Notes: generated by a model from the letters alone, not told the origin. A DNA stretch of 64,000 bases from Monomorium pharaonis (GCF_013373865.1 NC_050469.1:27699546-27763545), one strand, 5' to 3'. Numbered from the stretch's first letter, positions 12,501-26,400 are shown. Translations and numbers: made by a program.

Positions 12501-15500
12501 ACTACGCTCGAGTGCTATCGTCGGCTCCCAGGACGGCGCTAAGCTCCTCGAATCTCGCGCTCTTTACTCGCGATCTCCCGGTATCTGTTTCGCAGCGGTA
12601 CTTAAATGGCCGGCAATTAGAAGACGTAATAGCCGCAGTTAAAAAGGCGCTTCCACGAAGTCGCCGACTGATCCGCCTCGTGCGAACCCGTACACACACG
12701 ACGCGCGGCGAGTTGGGGAGACAGGCGCGAGGAGGAACTGCGAACTACTCGCGGATTCTTGCCGTATGTTAACACGCGCCACCTTATGCCCATCTTAATG
12801 TCGCTTTACGAGAGAGCTAATTGTACCAGGGGAGATATCGCGAAGAGATTGGGTCCATAATCGGCTTTACGGCGCTCTTAATACGAGTGTATATTCCCTT
12901 GAACGCATCTTCTCTGCCATTCTTATCACGGTGCCTTTTATTCTGCTTTTCTCCTCTCTCTCCCGTTTTCTCTCTCCTTTTCTTTCTTTTTCGTATTATA
13001 CATTTTATTTTATTCTCTTATCTCTAATTGTCTAAAAAAATTTATTTTTTTTATGAACTACATTATTGTATCAATGAAAATGTTATTTGAAAAAAATGAA
13101 ATTTCGAAAATAGTAAGTATTTTAAAAAATGCTACTTATCTTAATATTTGAAACAATTTTTTAAATATTTTTTGACATTATTATTATTTGAAACAATAGC
13201 AATTCTAAATCGAGTTTGAAAACACTCTGTATTCAGTTTTTGCCGATCATCGCGATTTTGTGCGAGTAGCCGCGATTGCGACAGAAAGAGAACGTGAACC
13301 GGTGTTCTCGACGGTGACACACCGATACGCGGACCTACCCGGTGGCGGTGTCTAAAGGGCGTCGCGAGCCGATATATATCGTCGTACAAGAGCGGCCTGG
13401 CATACTCGGAGCTCTAGCACGAAAAAGGGAAAATCCAAACTGGTCGCTTAATCTGTCGTTCGTGACGGGACTCCGACAATCCACTGCGGCCGAGAAATCG
13501 CCGGCGCTCGAGGAAATCGAACGGCCGAATGATTTTTACCACGCTGTTCTCGGAGTGTTATCTCCTTCGCCGGACTGCCACTTTCGTTCCGCTCGCCATC
13601 GTCAAAGACTCCGAACGTGCTCCTTGATTTTCCTTAAGTGTGCGCTTAATCGCTGGCCATCTGTTCACGTTTTAATCTTTCGGCGACCGTAACGGCAATA
13701 TCATTTTTACGTCCCCTTGATGCCTCGTACATTTCATATTATCTTTACGTTTTATTTTATCTCATCAAATCGCTTCACTGATTTAGCAGACGCTGAAGTG
13801 TATAATCGTTAGATGTTCAAATGAACATTGCGAACATTCGTTGCGACACACGCAGTAGTTAAACATTGGACAATTTCTATGGACTGTATATAGGTGCATC
13901 GTTGACTCTTCGAAGCGTCTCCTCCTCTTCCGCTGTCCGTGTAATGTTCGCCGGAAATCGTTGTTACTCGTCTAAGTGTCTTTTCGAATTCTCGTCACCG
14001 GAAACTCGACGGATTCCCGGTCGAGATTGTAAAAAATCAGAGTTTAATGCGATGACTCCGTCGCGAAAGTAGTCCAGACTATTTCAGGTCAGGAATGACG
14101 CTTTTGTGTCGGCCGTGTCCTCGATCGGCCGTCGTCGTTTCGGCCGCTCGGGCTTCGAGCCCCCATTGTTGAACGATGAATAAACACGTCCCCTGAATCA
14201 TGCGCCATTTTTTTTCAATCGAGGAGAGGGAGAGGAGCAAGGCGAGAAGCGTTGAAAAATTTTTGCGATGTCGGTCGCGCATAATGCGCGAACCGTTGAG
14301 GCTTCGAAAAACAATGGCATTTGCATCATAAATAAACGCGACGCCTGACCCGAATCTCGGTTGCCTTCCGGCGCGCGGTTTTAACGAGCGAACGAGATTC
14401 TCCAAATTAGTGCATTGGGCCTGAACTGCCTGAACAACGAACCCAAATGAGAGGACGGGACGCGGGAGGAAGAGGCTGACAACAAATTGCTGTCTTTTAG
14501 CGATCCTGCCTGTGGCTCTGTTTCACGCTCGGCCTTCAAACGGTCTGGCTCTCCTTTATTTGAACGCGTTTACGAATGTGGAATTTGGACGACACTCGAG
14601 AAACCGCATAAAACAGAAAACGCATTGTCTATGCACGAGTTTCTCATCTATATTTATAATGCAATTAGCTGCGGTATTGTCGTTACTTAGAAAATCACAA
14701 TTTTTCTACGCTTCTATTTGCATTCATTCTACTTATCACGTATTGACCGCAGAGCTTCCATTTCCTTCAAATGCATTTCGCTCGTCATCGACATGAATTG
14801 ACGAAATAATTTTTTTATTTCTACGATATTATCGCGCGATAATTGATGTCGCGATCCTGATACGTGTTTGAGGTAACGTTATATCTTCAAACTTTCGTGA
14901 ATTCGTAGAACACTCACGCGTGTTTGCTTCTTGCGGCACCAAAAGTGGAAGAAAGCCATTGGGAAAGATCCAGAGCAAAAGGGGCCACAGTCGTCATCGT
15001 CGTCGCGCGCGAAGAGAACTGGAAAGAGTAGGAGAGATCGGCCTCTTCTCGATGTTACGCGGGGAATTCGAGACAGTCGTTAGTATGCTAATGAGTGTCC
15101 CTCGTTTCTTCGTCCGTGACCGTGGTGTGCAACCGCTAAATTATTTCAAATATTTCCAAACGTCGCGCGAGGAGACCAGATCGATTTTGGGTTTAGAAAT
15201 TAGAGATCGTGAAACTTAACGTGCACCTGTGGTGCCTAATGTGCGTGTTAATGTGCATGCGTATAATTCTTGCCGTTATATTTTTGTGCCCCTCTTTCTT
15301 CTCATCCTTCTGCTCGTCCGCTCCATATCAGGACCACGATGACGCCGTTATATTTCTCGCGATAACATCGAAATTCTGTAAGAGCGTCCCACATGGCGTC
15401 TCTTTCCATTGGTATATAGTCATAACCAAAATGACGTACGCAACATGACGGCAATATTAATTTCCCGGGCGGTATCGCATTTTGTATGATCATATCGGGC

Positions 15501-16124
15501 TATCCGCGATCATTAATTAAACACGCGGAGGACATCAATTAATTCCATGCGTATACGTGAGTGATAATAACTATATCGCGAATCTCGATGAGCAGTGGCC
15601 GTAACTGTGTAACGGAAAGAACTGTTCAACTGTATATGTGTAGAGCTAATTTGATCGTCCGATTCGTGATTAATTCTGTGCAATAAAGTTTTTTTTTTTA
15701 TGTGATAAAAGTGGAGGTTAATTTCGGTACCGTTATTTAAAAGTTCTGCGAGAAGACGACCGGCGATAGATTTTTGACAAATTCGATTAAGATACGCAAC
15801 CGTCTCTTTTACTCTGGACTTTAATGCGGCGATATATTCTCCTTTCTACAGTATCCCGGCTCATTTTAGTCCACGAGAAGGAGAGTCTAATTGACCTAAA
15901 AGGCGTTATCTGCTACTCCGTCTCCGGGAAACCGAACGCGCGAGTCGTAAGGGTAATCATTATCCGTTGTTGCCTTAATGAGGTCCAATTACTATCGGAT
16001 GGGTCACTTAGTATGCGGTAACGATATTCTACAGTGTATAGCACACATTAGTGGGACGAAAGAACGAGAGCCAAGGGTCAACACCCCTCGGAGACCTATG
16101 TAAGCGCGGCTTAACGAGACTCGA

Positions 16125-16150
16125 TCGTCGTCGTCGTCGTCGTCGTCGTT
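16125..16150. repeat. TCG trinucleotide array
   Basis: About eight and a half copies of TCG occur in the intron. The CpG in every unit suggests the tract has not decayed through methylation-driven mutation. Confidence 0.9.
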
Positions 16151-17825
16151 TATCGGTACGACATGCGTGCTCGCACACCATAGGCGTACGCATTCCGGCG
16201 CACGTGCGCAATCCGGAATCCACCTGTTGAATATTACTCCCTACTGTGTCGACCCTGCGCGTTCGACACGCGGAAGCGAATCGAGATAAGATCCCTCCTT
16301 TCGTAGCTTTCCGCTCTTGCGCGTATTCCATATTTGTCCCGGGAAAACTGTTCCTACGAGACGATTTTCCGGAGAGTTTATTTTGCCACGTTGTCGTAAA
16401 GTTTTCAAATTACAAATTGTCGCTGCTTTAAGGGTAACAAGGACAAGATAAAGCGTTGGGAAATCATACAAATCATCTTTTACTGTGCGATTATTGCGCT
16501 GGAAGTAATGACGCACAGCGGCGTACTTTGAGATACGCTATCAACCCATACGTCATTATTTCCAGAACACTCATCGCGATTCACCACGACGCAAAGCTTC
16601 GTCGAACGGGGACGATCAAAGATAATCGATTAGTCGCGCTCGAGTCTCTCGTCCACTTACGGATTCGAACCGCGGGCAGATGATTTTTTTTCCCCTCAGT
16701 TGCTTCTCGCACGCTCGCCTTTTCCACATATCGAACTTTCTCACCTCTTTTCGTTGACCGTGATTACCACGAGGATCCCTACTACCGGCAATCTTTTCGT
16801 TTACGCATCTGTCACGGCTTATTAAGTTGCCTCTTCTTTAAACTAGAGTGCGAAACGCGTGCACGCATCGCATACGTCAACTCATCGTCGGCGTATCGAC
16901 TTTTACGACTTCACGAAGTCTTCGCAGCAGGTTAATACCGCGTAGAAACTACTTCCGTCTGCTTTTTGTGCGACGATTGTCTTTTCGAAAACGAATCGAT
17001 AATAAATCACTGTCTCACTTTGTTATGTTTCTTCTCAAAATTGCATTTGTTGTGTTTTAAATATTCCTTCTATTTCTTCTTTTTCAAATTTTGTTTGAAA
17101 TTACTTTTTGGTTAAGAAATTAAATACAGAGAAAAACGAAGAGATGCGTCAACTTGCGTTAATTTGAGTCAATTTTCATTACTTTATAATTTAAGGCGTC
17201 ATATACGAGTGATAATTTTTTTAGACCATGGAATTGTTATTTTGTTTTTTATACATTTTACATTCTGCTATTATTATATGAATAAATGATTGGAAGCGTT
17301 TTGTATTACAATTATATAATAATTATTTTAGAAACATTAATTATGTTGTATGTAGATATAAGAGTAATTATTATTTAGAAAGAGTGGAAAAGTTTTGCAT
17401 ATTATTTTTCAGTAATCTACTTGTATAAATATGGTATTTTTTACATGCTTCTTTATTATTTTTATTTTCTTTTTTATTCGCTCGTTAACCTTGTACCGAT
17501 TTTCTCTCAACTATGCATTGCGAATTTCAAGTTATAATTTCGTGAAATGTGAGACACTAGAGTTACTTATTACTTGAAAACGCGATGGAACCGCCACGCT
17601 CGACTTCATAATTACGCTTGCGTTACTCTTTAAAGTGTGTAGAATTTGCATCACAAATGTTACATAACGTACGGCTCGACAATGAACGGATTGTATGACG
17701 AGATGTCGCCGTGTGAATTCTCATCGTCACATCACAAAGTCCACGTATGTAACCCGGATTCGTCTGGTAGATAGTCTTATTACTTAGAAAACATTACTTA
17801 GAAGTTGTCATCGGATTCCTCTTAC

Positions 17826-17903
17826 CTTGCAACCCTCGCATGTGAACGCCCCGAAATGAAACCCCGCTGCGGGCTCGTCGCATACCCTGCACTGTTGGTT
17901 CAT
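17826..17903 (-). CDS. kni/knrl: knirps-family nuclear receptor, first coding exon (start of DNA-binding domain)
   Basis: This exon encodes residues 1-26 of a knirps-family (NR0A) transcription factor. The peptide starts MNQQCRVCDEPAAG and ends CEGCK, so it carries Cys5, Cys8, Cys22 and Cys25 of the first nuclear-receptor zinc finger and most of the P-box that contacts DNA. The MNQ start followed at once by the zinc finger is the arrangement of Drosophila knirps, knirps-like and eagle, which have no N-terminal A/B domain. The exon is bounded by an acceptor reading attgcag directly before the ATG and by the donor AAG|gtaag, and it ends in phase 0. Because the ATG is the first three bases after the acceptor, an untranslated exon should lie upstream at higher coordinates. 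The product would act in the nucleus as a sequence-specific, probably repressing, regulator. The family is clear; whether it is the knirps, knirps-like or eagle paralogue is not resolved. Confidence 0.94.
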
Positions 17904-20289
17904 CTGCAATTATAGAAATTATACAAGTTATTCGAAGGGGATACGTCAGAGTCAGTTACTTCGGCTCATCCTTGAAAGAATAAAGTGCGGTGTTACTGGG
18001 TGGTGGGGGCGACGAACCGGTTTTCTACGTTCGCTTCGATTTTTATTCCTCCCACGATATCTTACGGATGTTCGAACAGGATTTGGAGTACGGGAAAAGT
18101 AATTGGAAATATATTGAAACTTTGACCAAGCGAGTATGCTAATAATGATAGAGAAAATATTCTCAAGTCACGTCTGTCGATCTCGTCTGTTGTTCTTTTT
18201 TTCTCTCAGTAAAGTAGTCGTCTAAGAAGTATTTTCAGATTACACTACATAACACGCGACGTAAACTCACAATGATATATATTGTGTTTGTACGAGATAT
18301 ATTTTGTGTGTATCTTTTGTAGAGATTCGGTATTTTTGGGGTCGATTAGATCTTCGCCCATGGGCATGAAATGGATATCTGAGGAATCATTAGGTTCCCT
18401 TCTTTCCTGAATCTACGTTTCCCCACCCTCTCGTAACATTCGAATCGAAACTCGTTTTAACCCACTGGCGTGTCATAAATCAACGCTATCTCGACAAACG
18501 GTGCCATCTGCCTCGACTCTGTGTCGAAACGAAGATCCTATTTTTTGAATAAGCTGAAATAAAATTAGACCATTGATGATCCGATAAGGATATTACGATC
18601 GACGTTCCACATCGCGCGAGTATTTCGATCATCGCGATATAAAAATTCCCGATTTTAAATTAATAGGAACCGGAGAAACCAGCTCTCGAAGCTCTTATAT
18701 ATCGTACATTTATAAAATTGTATCTTTATACGATACGTGTTGTTTTTGACATACTTAAAATAAAACGATTGAGTTATACTTTAAGTCGCGATACATCTTT
18801 TTCTTTTAGATAACGAGTGCAAAATACGGGTTTATGGTTCACAAAACACATACACACACATAGAATGAAGAAGTGAGAGATGAAGAGATTTTATCCAAAG
18901 TAGTTTTATCCACCGTGAAATGCGTATGTTTCTGACACTTGCTTCTTATCTCTGGCAAATGACGCTATATTGTGACAAGCTGCGCACGTCGAATGATACG
19001 TTAAGAGTGCGCGCAAAAAAATTAACTGCGTTCGCCTGCCGCGAGCAGTCGCGAGCCGTTTCGGGACGGGGACCACCTGCGGATTCGTTGATTTAAAAAT
19101 ATAGCCGCGACCGGTAGTCGTTTGGGTTGGTATACTCAGTCCGGGAGATGAAGTTCCTCGAAAGGCTGCTCTTTTTTTTTTATGTAAGATGAGAAGAAGA
19201 GCACTTTAACGAGAATTCAGAGTGACGGTAATTAGAGCTCCGATACGACACGATCTTGCGCGCGCGCTTCGTCTAGTCGAGCCTTTGTAATTGCTCCCCC
19301 CGAAGAAAATGGGCTGCCGCTCGCATTTGCCGAGGAAGACGAACGATAAAACGAAAGGAGAACGAACTAGAGAGAAAGAGGAGAGGAAGAGGTCCGCAGG
19401 TTCGTTAAGGTTTCAAGTTTTTTCGCGATGCGGTTGCTTAACACCCTTCTTCTCCACTCGCTGCGCATTTTGTTGATGAAGCGAAAAACTCTTCTCTCCT
19501 TTTCTCTCTTTCTCTTCTGCTCGGCCTACTTTCTTGATCGATCGAATTTTGCGATTCTTGTTCACGGTAATCATTAAATCAACTAATCAGCTGACGATTT
19601 TAACGTCTGTGCGTTCGATTCGTATTTTCGATGTTATTTTTCAAGAGGAGTTTTAGAAGAATACATTTCGTATTCTTTGTGAATATTATATATTTAACTA
19701 ATAGAAATCTGTAACGGAGTTTTTAAAATATAAATAAAAATATTGTCACATGAAAAATATAAGAAAGTACGCACTTAAATAATTTAAATAAGTTTCAGGA
19801 TTTTTAGATATTGTGCTTTTGCAAATCTGCATATTTTTACTCTGATATAAAATCTCTTCAATAATTTTTTCGGCCTTACAGTATAACATCTTTGAAAATG
19901 TTTGAAATATTCGGCGGATTCTTGTCGACTATTCTCTGATATTTCTAACGCATTCCGAGACCCCGGTCGTTCTAAGTGGGTTTAAGAGTTCGAGCAACGA
20001 AACCTAATACAAAACCAAATAGAACAGAGTACACGTATAACGGAGCCATCGGATCGCGCGTGCTCTCGAACGAACAGACGCAGGAACGAACGGTGCGGGA
20101 TGCACATCGTGAATACGAAGAAAACAATCAGCGCGAAAGGTCGAGACGCGTGAGAGATAAAGACTGTGATGCGAGCATCTCGGAGGTGGAGCAATTGCAG
20201 ACGAAAAAAAAAATCCGTTGCCCTAATAACAGAATGTCTTCGAGGAGCGGTGTGTGCCATGATTTGCAATAAATCACAGAGAGAACGCG
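17904..20289. other. non-coding stretch upstream of the first coding exon
   Basis: No convincing gene. It presumably belongs to the 5' intron of the receptor gene. The branch-point/acceptor region before 17904 reads tataatttctataattgcag on the minus strand. A GC-richer patch lies at about 18990-19330, and a 10-base palindrome (GCCCATGGGC) at about 18357. Short open frames at 19291-19476 and 19976-20272 have no recognisable similarity. Confidence 0.5.
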
Positions 20290-20677
20290 TAAAGGTCCGT
20301 CTACAATAGGACTGGCAGTAAGTAGTAAATTAGTAGGACGTATGCAGTAGCGTAATTTCTACAATCTTGTCTATTCACAATAGTAGTGGAAGCAACAAGA
20401 TAATTCGCGCACTTTAGGCATGCTTAAAAACGCGTCGAATGAACCTAATTTCATCGGTTATCGTGGTGAGGAGTGTAAATTTAGATATAAGAAAAATTGC
20501 ACTGTGCCTTTTGCCTTTTCTTCTGCAAGATGCGACGTATGCCGTAGGCCGTAGACACTAGCGAAGTGGAAATAATTTATTTCGCTTACGGCTACTGCTA
20601 CGATTTTCTAAACTGGAAGTAAGTTTCTTACAGCTTACTGTTACGTCCCAAAACTCCTCATTATAGACGGACCTTTA
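20290..20677. mobile_element. MITE with TA target-site duplication
   Basis: A 384-bp element (20292-20675) is bounded by inverted ends AAGGTCCGTCTACAAT and, read inward from the right, AAGGTCCGTCTATAAT, with a TA on each side. TA duplication and long inverted ends with no coding capacity fit a non-autonomous Tc1/mariner-superfamily element. The subterminal sequence also shows short GTAAG-type motifs from both sides. No second copy is visible in the window. The boundary call rests on one mismatch across about 16 terminal bases, so the ends appear fairly young or well preserved. Confidence 0.75.
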
Positions 20678-23134
20678 ATCCAGGCCGCCTTCGCAGTGGA
20701 TGATGTGTAACTGACGGTAAACCGTACTATCTACGCGACTGACCCTATTGATTTTATAAAATATCACGCTGCAACTGTTTTTGGCGCTAGTCCATAGGTG
20801 TTAATGTAGGTCAAGATAAATTTATATCGTTGCAACCTTTTTGTACGCAGAGTTGCATCGACTTCGAAATATCTGCTCGACCCTGCCGAATTCATCTCGC
20901 ATACAAATTCGGTGTAACACCGAAGAATGTTTCAATCAATACGTACATTGACGCGACGGTCACAGAAAAAGAAAACAATACGCGTGACTTTTTTCAATTT
21001 GATCATTGATGTCGTTGACTTCGTGGCTCGTAGTTTTGTGATGCAGTGCAGGGGAACAGGTGAAACGAGAAAAGAGTTAAGAAGAAAGGGGGTCACGGGG
21101 GAGCCAACAGTGTAAACACGAGGTACCTCGTACCCCAGTTTCTGTAGATAGAGTCAATATTTGCCTGGCATCGGTGCGTTAATGAAGTCGATCGCGACTT
21201 GCCGTACCTGCTCCAAATATCAGCTTGCGGGCCTCGACGATAGCGACAACGATGACGACGAGGAGCAGCAGAAGACGGGTCACGTGTGTGATTCTTTCAC
21301 TAGTCTTTCGTGTGCGTGCTGCTCACACGCGTCTACGCGGTCCGTATACCTGCAGACGGGGGCACATCGTAGTTTACGCGCCATTAAACACAAGTTCCAT
21401 GTGACGTTTATCCCTTTATGAGGCGTTTTTCGACCTGAGAGTCAGAAGCGCTTCTTTTGTCGTCCTTAACCCTCGCTACCGTTCTTACAACCCTTTCTTT
21501 GTGCCGACTTTGTACGTAGCTTGATCATCATTTTCATAATCATTTTGGTAATGGACGACGGAATTCTTTCTCCTTTGTACTTTCTACCATTAAAATGAAG
21601 GAAAACCATTAACGCTTCATCGAGGAAATGTGAGAAATCTCTATTTTTATTATAGTTGAGATTTTTTTCCCTTAATAGCGCTAAATCATCATCTCCCCTA
21701 ATAGCGCTTAATCACTATCTCCCTGGGGGCAAAATGTAAATGAAGCTGATTGTGTAATGTGTTTTCTGTGTTGTAACAAATAATTTTCTTGAACCTCGAA
21801 CTAGTTCACGTCGAAGTTCGAAGTTCTCGTGTTAGAGTATGAATGATGACCAGTGGTAAAAATCGCATGTAATTCATATGGGTCACGAAGGCACAAGCAA
21901 CATAAGAAGAAATAAAAAGACTAGGGAAACATTTCGATCACTTGCGACAGTTGCTGCCGGAGGAAATAGAATCGTTCAATGAAGAGAGACGTAGAATTAG
22001 ATAAAAATAACGACATCATTATCGCTTGTACAGCGTCATGATTGAAACAACAGTCTATGTTTTTTTGTATACGATTCTTCTAGTGTTTATGGTTTATTTA
22101 AAGAAGACAGATAACTCTACACATATTCGTACACATATTTACAACGAATAGACAAATGGCGATCGCTTACGTTTGAAAGCGCTAATTCGGAATACTCGAT
22201 GATACTATGCGAGGATCGTCGAGGAATCTTGTTTCGCAGGACACTTTGCGCAAACAAGGGTATAATCATTTTCCCGTGACGTTCGCCAGGCGCGTCCGTC
22301 GTTATAATTCTTCGCGGCAACGAGAGTACACGCTAGAAACGCAGTTTGCGCGATATAATTAATCGGTGGTATATTAATTCACATATTTATTACATACCGC
22401 GTTAAGAATGAGCACTTGATTACTGTCCAGGCCGTGATATACGGCCGGCGATTTTTCTGCAGCGCGTTAATGAGTCAATGAATCTACTCGAAAGAAGCAG
22501 TCGATATATCACCCGGGATACGCGTTCGCGCGCACGTTTGCGCACGAAAGTTCCTCGTCTCGATGTTATCGGGACGCTTAATTATGCGCGGAAGGATTAC
22601 GCTCAAATAAATGCATACGCCGTATATAATCAACTATTACCGGATTACATAAAATAAACAGGATCTTGCGCGTACACAAACGAGTATGAAGAGTCTCATT
22701 CGGCGAAGTGGGAGGCGAGTGATGTAAAAAAGAGGCTTCAGAAAACTGGTTCTCTCGTCGGATATAAACGATAAGTTGACATCACGTGAATACAACTGAT
22801 TATGATTATTCGCAATATAAATAAAAAAAAAAAGATAATGTCACAAATCAGATTCTATCTGTGCTACCGATACCCATCGTGTGCGTATATCAAAAGAGAA
22901 GGGAATGCAGTTTTCCTATTGTAAAATCAACGAAAATCCTGGAAAGTCCCTAAAAAGGAAGCGAGATGCACGCGGCCGATGCAATTTGTATTGGCGTCGA
23001 TGCGTTTTTAACGATCCCTTTGATGGATGGTAGCCGCTCATTCACAGACGCGTCGATCGAATCCCTGAAAAATGATGTTGCGCATCGGCTCGCACATTCT
23101 CAACGGGAGTATATAGATGTAGCAACGTGCTACT
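20678..23134. other. non-coding stretch between the two MITEs
   Basis: No gene recognised. It contains a 26-bp tandem duplication (21669-21722) and mixed-composition DNA. The frame at 21161-21421 includes an acidic Asp/Glu run caused by a GAC/GAG-rich patch, and I do not treat it as a gene. Confidence 0.45.
21669..21722. repeat. tandem duplication, 26-bp unit, two copies
   Basis: Two adjacent copies share the core TAATAGCGCTWAATCA followed by a CATCTCC/CTATCTCC end, differing at a few positions. It looks like a simple local duplication. Confidence 0.75.
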
Positions 23135-23494
23135 ATATAGGGTGTATAAAAAGCTGCTGCAGAAGTCTTTACATAATTACGTAAAATCAGAAAAACGATA
23201 ATTGCAATATTGATGGAATACGTAATTTTAAATTAGGAGCAAATTATATTGAAACTTAAATCTTTTTTGCTAATTAAATTTTGCGGAGGCAGCAAATAAG
23301 AGCTTAATAAAAATTTTAATAAGTTTTATTTTTGATATAAAATTGCACCGTGATTAACTCTGATACAAGAAGTCGAATTTCGATGAAAATGTGAAGGAAA
23401 ACATGTAGCGAAATCTTTATTAATAAATCAACTTTAAATTGTTCAAAGAAACTCTCGTTGAAAGCGCATAATTTTTTATCACACCCTGTATACA
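23135..23494. mobile_element. probable MITE with imperfect terminal inverted repeats
   Basis: The left end reads TATATAGGGTGTATAAAAAG and the right end, read inward on the other strand, TATACAGGGTGTGATAAAAA. About 355 bp separate them. The AGGGTGT core and flanking TA or TATA are typical of Tc1/mariner-type non-autonomous elements. The interior is AT-rich and without coding potential. Ends and target duplication (TA against TATA) cannot be fixed from one copy. Confidence 0.45.
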
Positions 23495-26400
23495 GTCCAT
23501 GAGCATATGGCAAGGTAGGCAACAGAGTTCCTTTTCGGTTAATATGTTTTCGCGATCCACAATGCGCCCGGTCGGGAGCCAAAGACAATTAATAACCTTC
23601 CGGAGTATCATTTATCGCGACAGTTTAGCCTCACGTTAGAGCGAGCTCGTCCCACCGTGGAGCGCGAAGCGTATAAACGCCCTGGTGCGCAGGTAGCCAC
23701 GTCGTAGATGACATTGTCTGCCTCCTCGAGCCGTGACCGATCCGATTTTTAACAGCGATTTTGCGTCCGCCACTCGAGAGTCGATCGAGAACCGCGCGCT
23801 ACCCTCTCGCACTTGTGGGAATCGCGATGGGTGCTCCTCTCGGAAGTACCGTGGATTCGCTATGCCCGCATTATGCCCTCGTGCATGTGACTGTCTGGCA
23901 CATGTGCCACGTCGCTCCAGAATCTCTAGCTAAGAGCAGCTGCTTGCACGGAGACGCGATGGCGTTTCGCGAGCGGCACGTTCCGAAGCGCTAAATGAAT
24001 ACATAACGTTGCATGCGAACTCAAAGGGGGAAAAAATTGGTGGCCAACTTGGACAGGAAAACCAATCGTTGCGTCATCGTAGTTCGAATTACACGCGGTA
24101 TAATATGCGAAATGGGAAGTTATAAGGATTAACGTGGAAGAATGTAATGAACATATTTATATTTTCGTGAGATTTATGAGAAAAGTAACGATCAAGAGTC
24201 TGCGCGTGTGTTTTATGTATGTCCAAAGGAGCATATTGCACGCGATTGTGACTAAGCGGTGATTTACATTCGCGTTGCGTTTTGCCAGATAATGTTGCGT
24301 GATTGTTGAGATCGTGCATGGTCATCTAGATCGTGATAATTTACTTATTCAGGACTTTTATACAAGCCCAAAAACATGTATTGTAATAGTCGACTGTCTA
24401 GGTGGAAGAAGCGTATCACGACATTAAGTAAGTCATCTAAACGTACAGCGAAACAAATGTTTCCTTCCTCGTAAGAACTTTCTTACAACAAACCTTTTAC
24501 ATTGCACGTTTATCGCTTAAATATTTAATTAATCATCATGTCTCATAAGGAACATTCGAATAAATATATGATTTCTCTTGAAACAAGAATAAACAATCGC
24601 GGAGTCGGAACTCGTTAAATAACCGCGTATTATAACGGAAGATCCCTTCGAATATATAAAAGCTCTGGGTTTTATATCTGTCTTCTGCTTACTTCCAAGA
24701 CGCACGAGACCGGTATGCCTCGCCGGCGCAATTTAATCTCCCTTTATTTGGCGATTAAGCGCGCCACCATTGATTTATAATCTCATAAAAGGCCGAAGGC
24801 ACGGTCCTGTAACGACGTCGGCAATATCGCAAACCGAAAGAGCATCGGGAAGATTTCGCACGCGTGTATGCGTGTACACACTCGCGCGTAAGCCGCGATG
24901 CAAGTGCGATTTCTACGTTTCGTTGACGAAATCCCCGAATCTCTCGATATTAATTTAATAGCACAATTTAAACAATAACACGGTCGAAAATCCATCAAAC
25001 TCTCATCGTTAGAGATTTTACGGATTGGGAATTATATCTCTAGAATCACGTAAATATTGATTAATTGATTTGTTATTAAAAAATTATTGTTTTATCTTTT
25101 GTATCATCGTTATATAATCGTATTTTTTTATTTGATGTTTGCGGAAATACAATAATAGTTCGCGCAGCGTGATATTCTCACTATGAAGCTAACGATTCCA
25201 GGCAACTACTTCCCCAGTTCAAGATGTAAGCGCAGTACTCGAGGATATGCATTCGTGATTATCTTTTGCTCTCGTCCGCGGCGAGTTTCACGGTGTACGC
25301 GATAAGACGATCGGATCGTCCACTCGGCGCGGTTGCCTTCCGCAGGCACTGTTGTCATTCTAACGGAAGCGGGGCCAAGTGTAGATCGGTGTAATTCACG
25401 AGTTATCGCCGAGTGAACAAAGAGCATCGATTTAGATTAGAAAAGTAACGGGTAATTTGCGTGCACGCCGTTAAACGCGCCTTTTAAACGATACAGATAA
25501 GATAAAAAGAGACATTTCCACGCATTCGCACGTTTCACTTAACTCCTGCTCGACCGCGGTGTTTTCGCTATGTCTGTTCTAAGAAAATATTCTCATATAC
25601 TCTGTTCTAAGACTCACTTTTTTTTTTTACCGAAGTTCATTCTAATTCACTTAGAAAACAATGACATTTTCTAATGATTGCTAAGTCGCAAAGATAACAA
25701 TTCAGTTTGTGGACTGAAAAAAATTTAGTACGCAAATGTTTTCTTACGGATCAATACAAAACGTGACGGCCATGTGAGAGAGTTGGATTTGAGAATGCAG
25801 AATCCTTAATCGAGCATTTCATTTACACTTTGCCGCTACAGTTAGGTCAGGGTCTTAGGCTCCATTCGGAATCGAACAAAAAAAGATAATACGCGTATTT
25901 GTCACGACTCTCGGTACTTCCTGCATGACTTGTAAAGGGTGGCAGTGTAGTGGCGGCAAAAAGGCGTTAAGTCAGATCACGACCCCGTGACGACGACGAG
26001 CCAGGAAGGGGTTAATATGCAAATAAGACGCGACACGACGCTTTAGGTCGGTATGCATAAAAGATTTGCGACGTCGGTTGCACTAACATCATGCAAATCT
26101 AATCTTTGCGTATCACTAGATCAGAGATGACGCGATGGAATATTTCGGCAATTATGCATGTATGTTATGTAACAACAAAAAGTACAAATACATCAACATG
26201 AAAAGGAACAAATACACGTATGATTCTTCTATATTTTTAAACATTGATTTAAATTTATGTTAAATTGAACTTTCTGTTTTATATGGGGAATACTTTGTAT
26301 TATTAAAGATTTTGTAATATAAAATTAAAAGTTCTTATTTAAAAATTTGTGGCAAAAAGTTTTCGTAAATAATATTAACATTTTCGATGGTGGAGTTAAC

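Larger units (their letters stand above)
1590..17825 (-). other. 16.2 kb intron inside the receptor's DNA-binding domain
   Basis: The intron separates the two zinc-finger halves at a phase 0 site after Lys26, the same place where Drosophila family members are split. Donor gtaag and acceptor ttacag fit consensus. Nothing inside reads as a convincing gene. It alternates GC-rich, CpG-rich blocks (about 6240-7060, 8400-8760, 10850-11350, 12480-12760 and 14080-14400) with AT-rich DNA (7300-7700, 11480-11620, 12080-12260, 13020-13200 and 17040-17560). It also contains a purine tract, a GGCAT array and a TCG array, listed separately. Introns of this size in developmental regulators often hold enhancers; that role is inferred, not seen. 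A good isolated donor (ACAG|gtaagatt, minus strand, about 9139) may mark a minor or cryptic exon. Confidence 0.85.

Noticed and set aside
16640..16690. tRNA B-box-like GGTTCGAATCC on the minus strand
   Set aside because: No A box lies 30-60 bp upstream, the T-stem pairs over only four bases and no acceptor stem is present.
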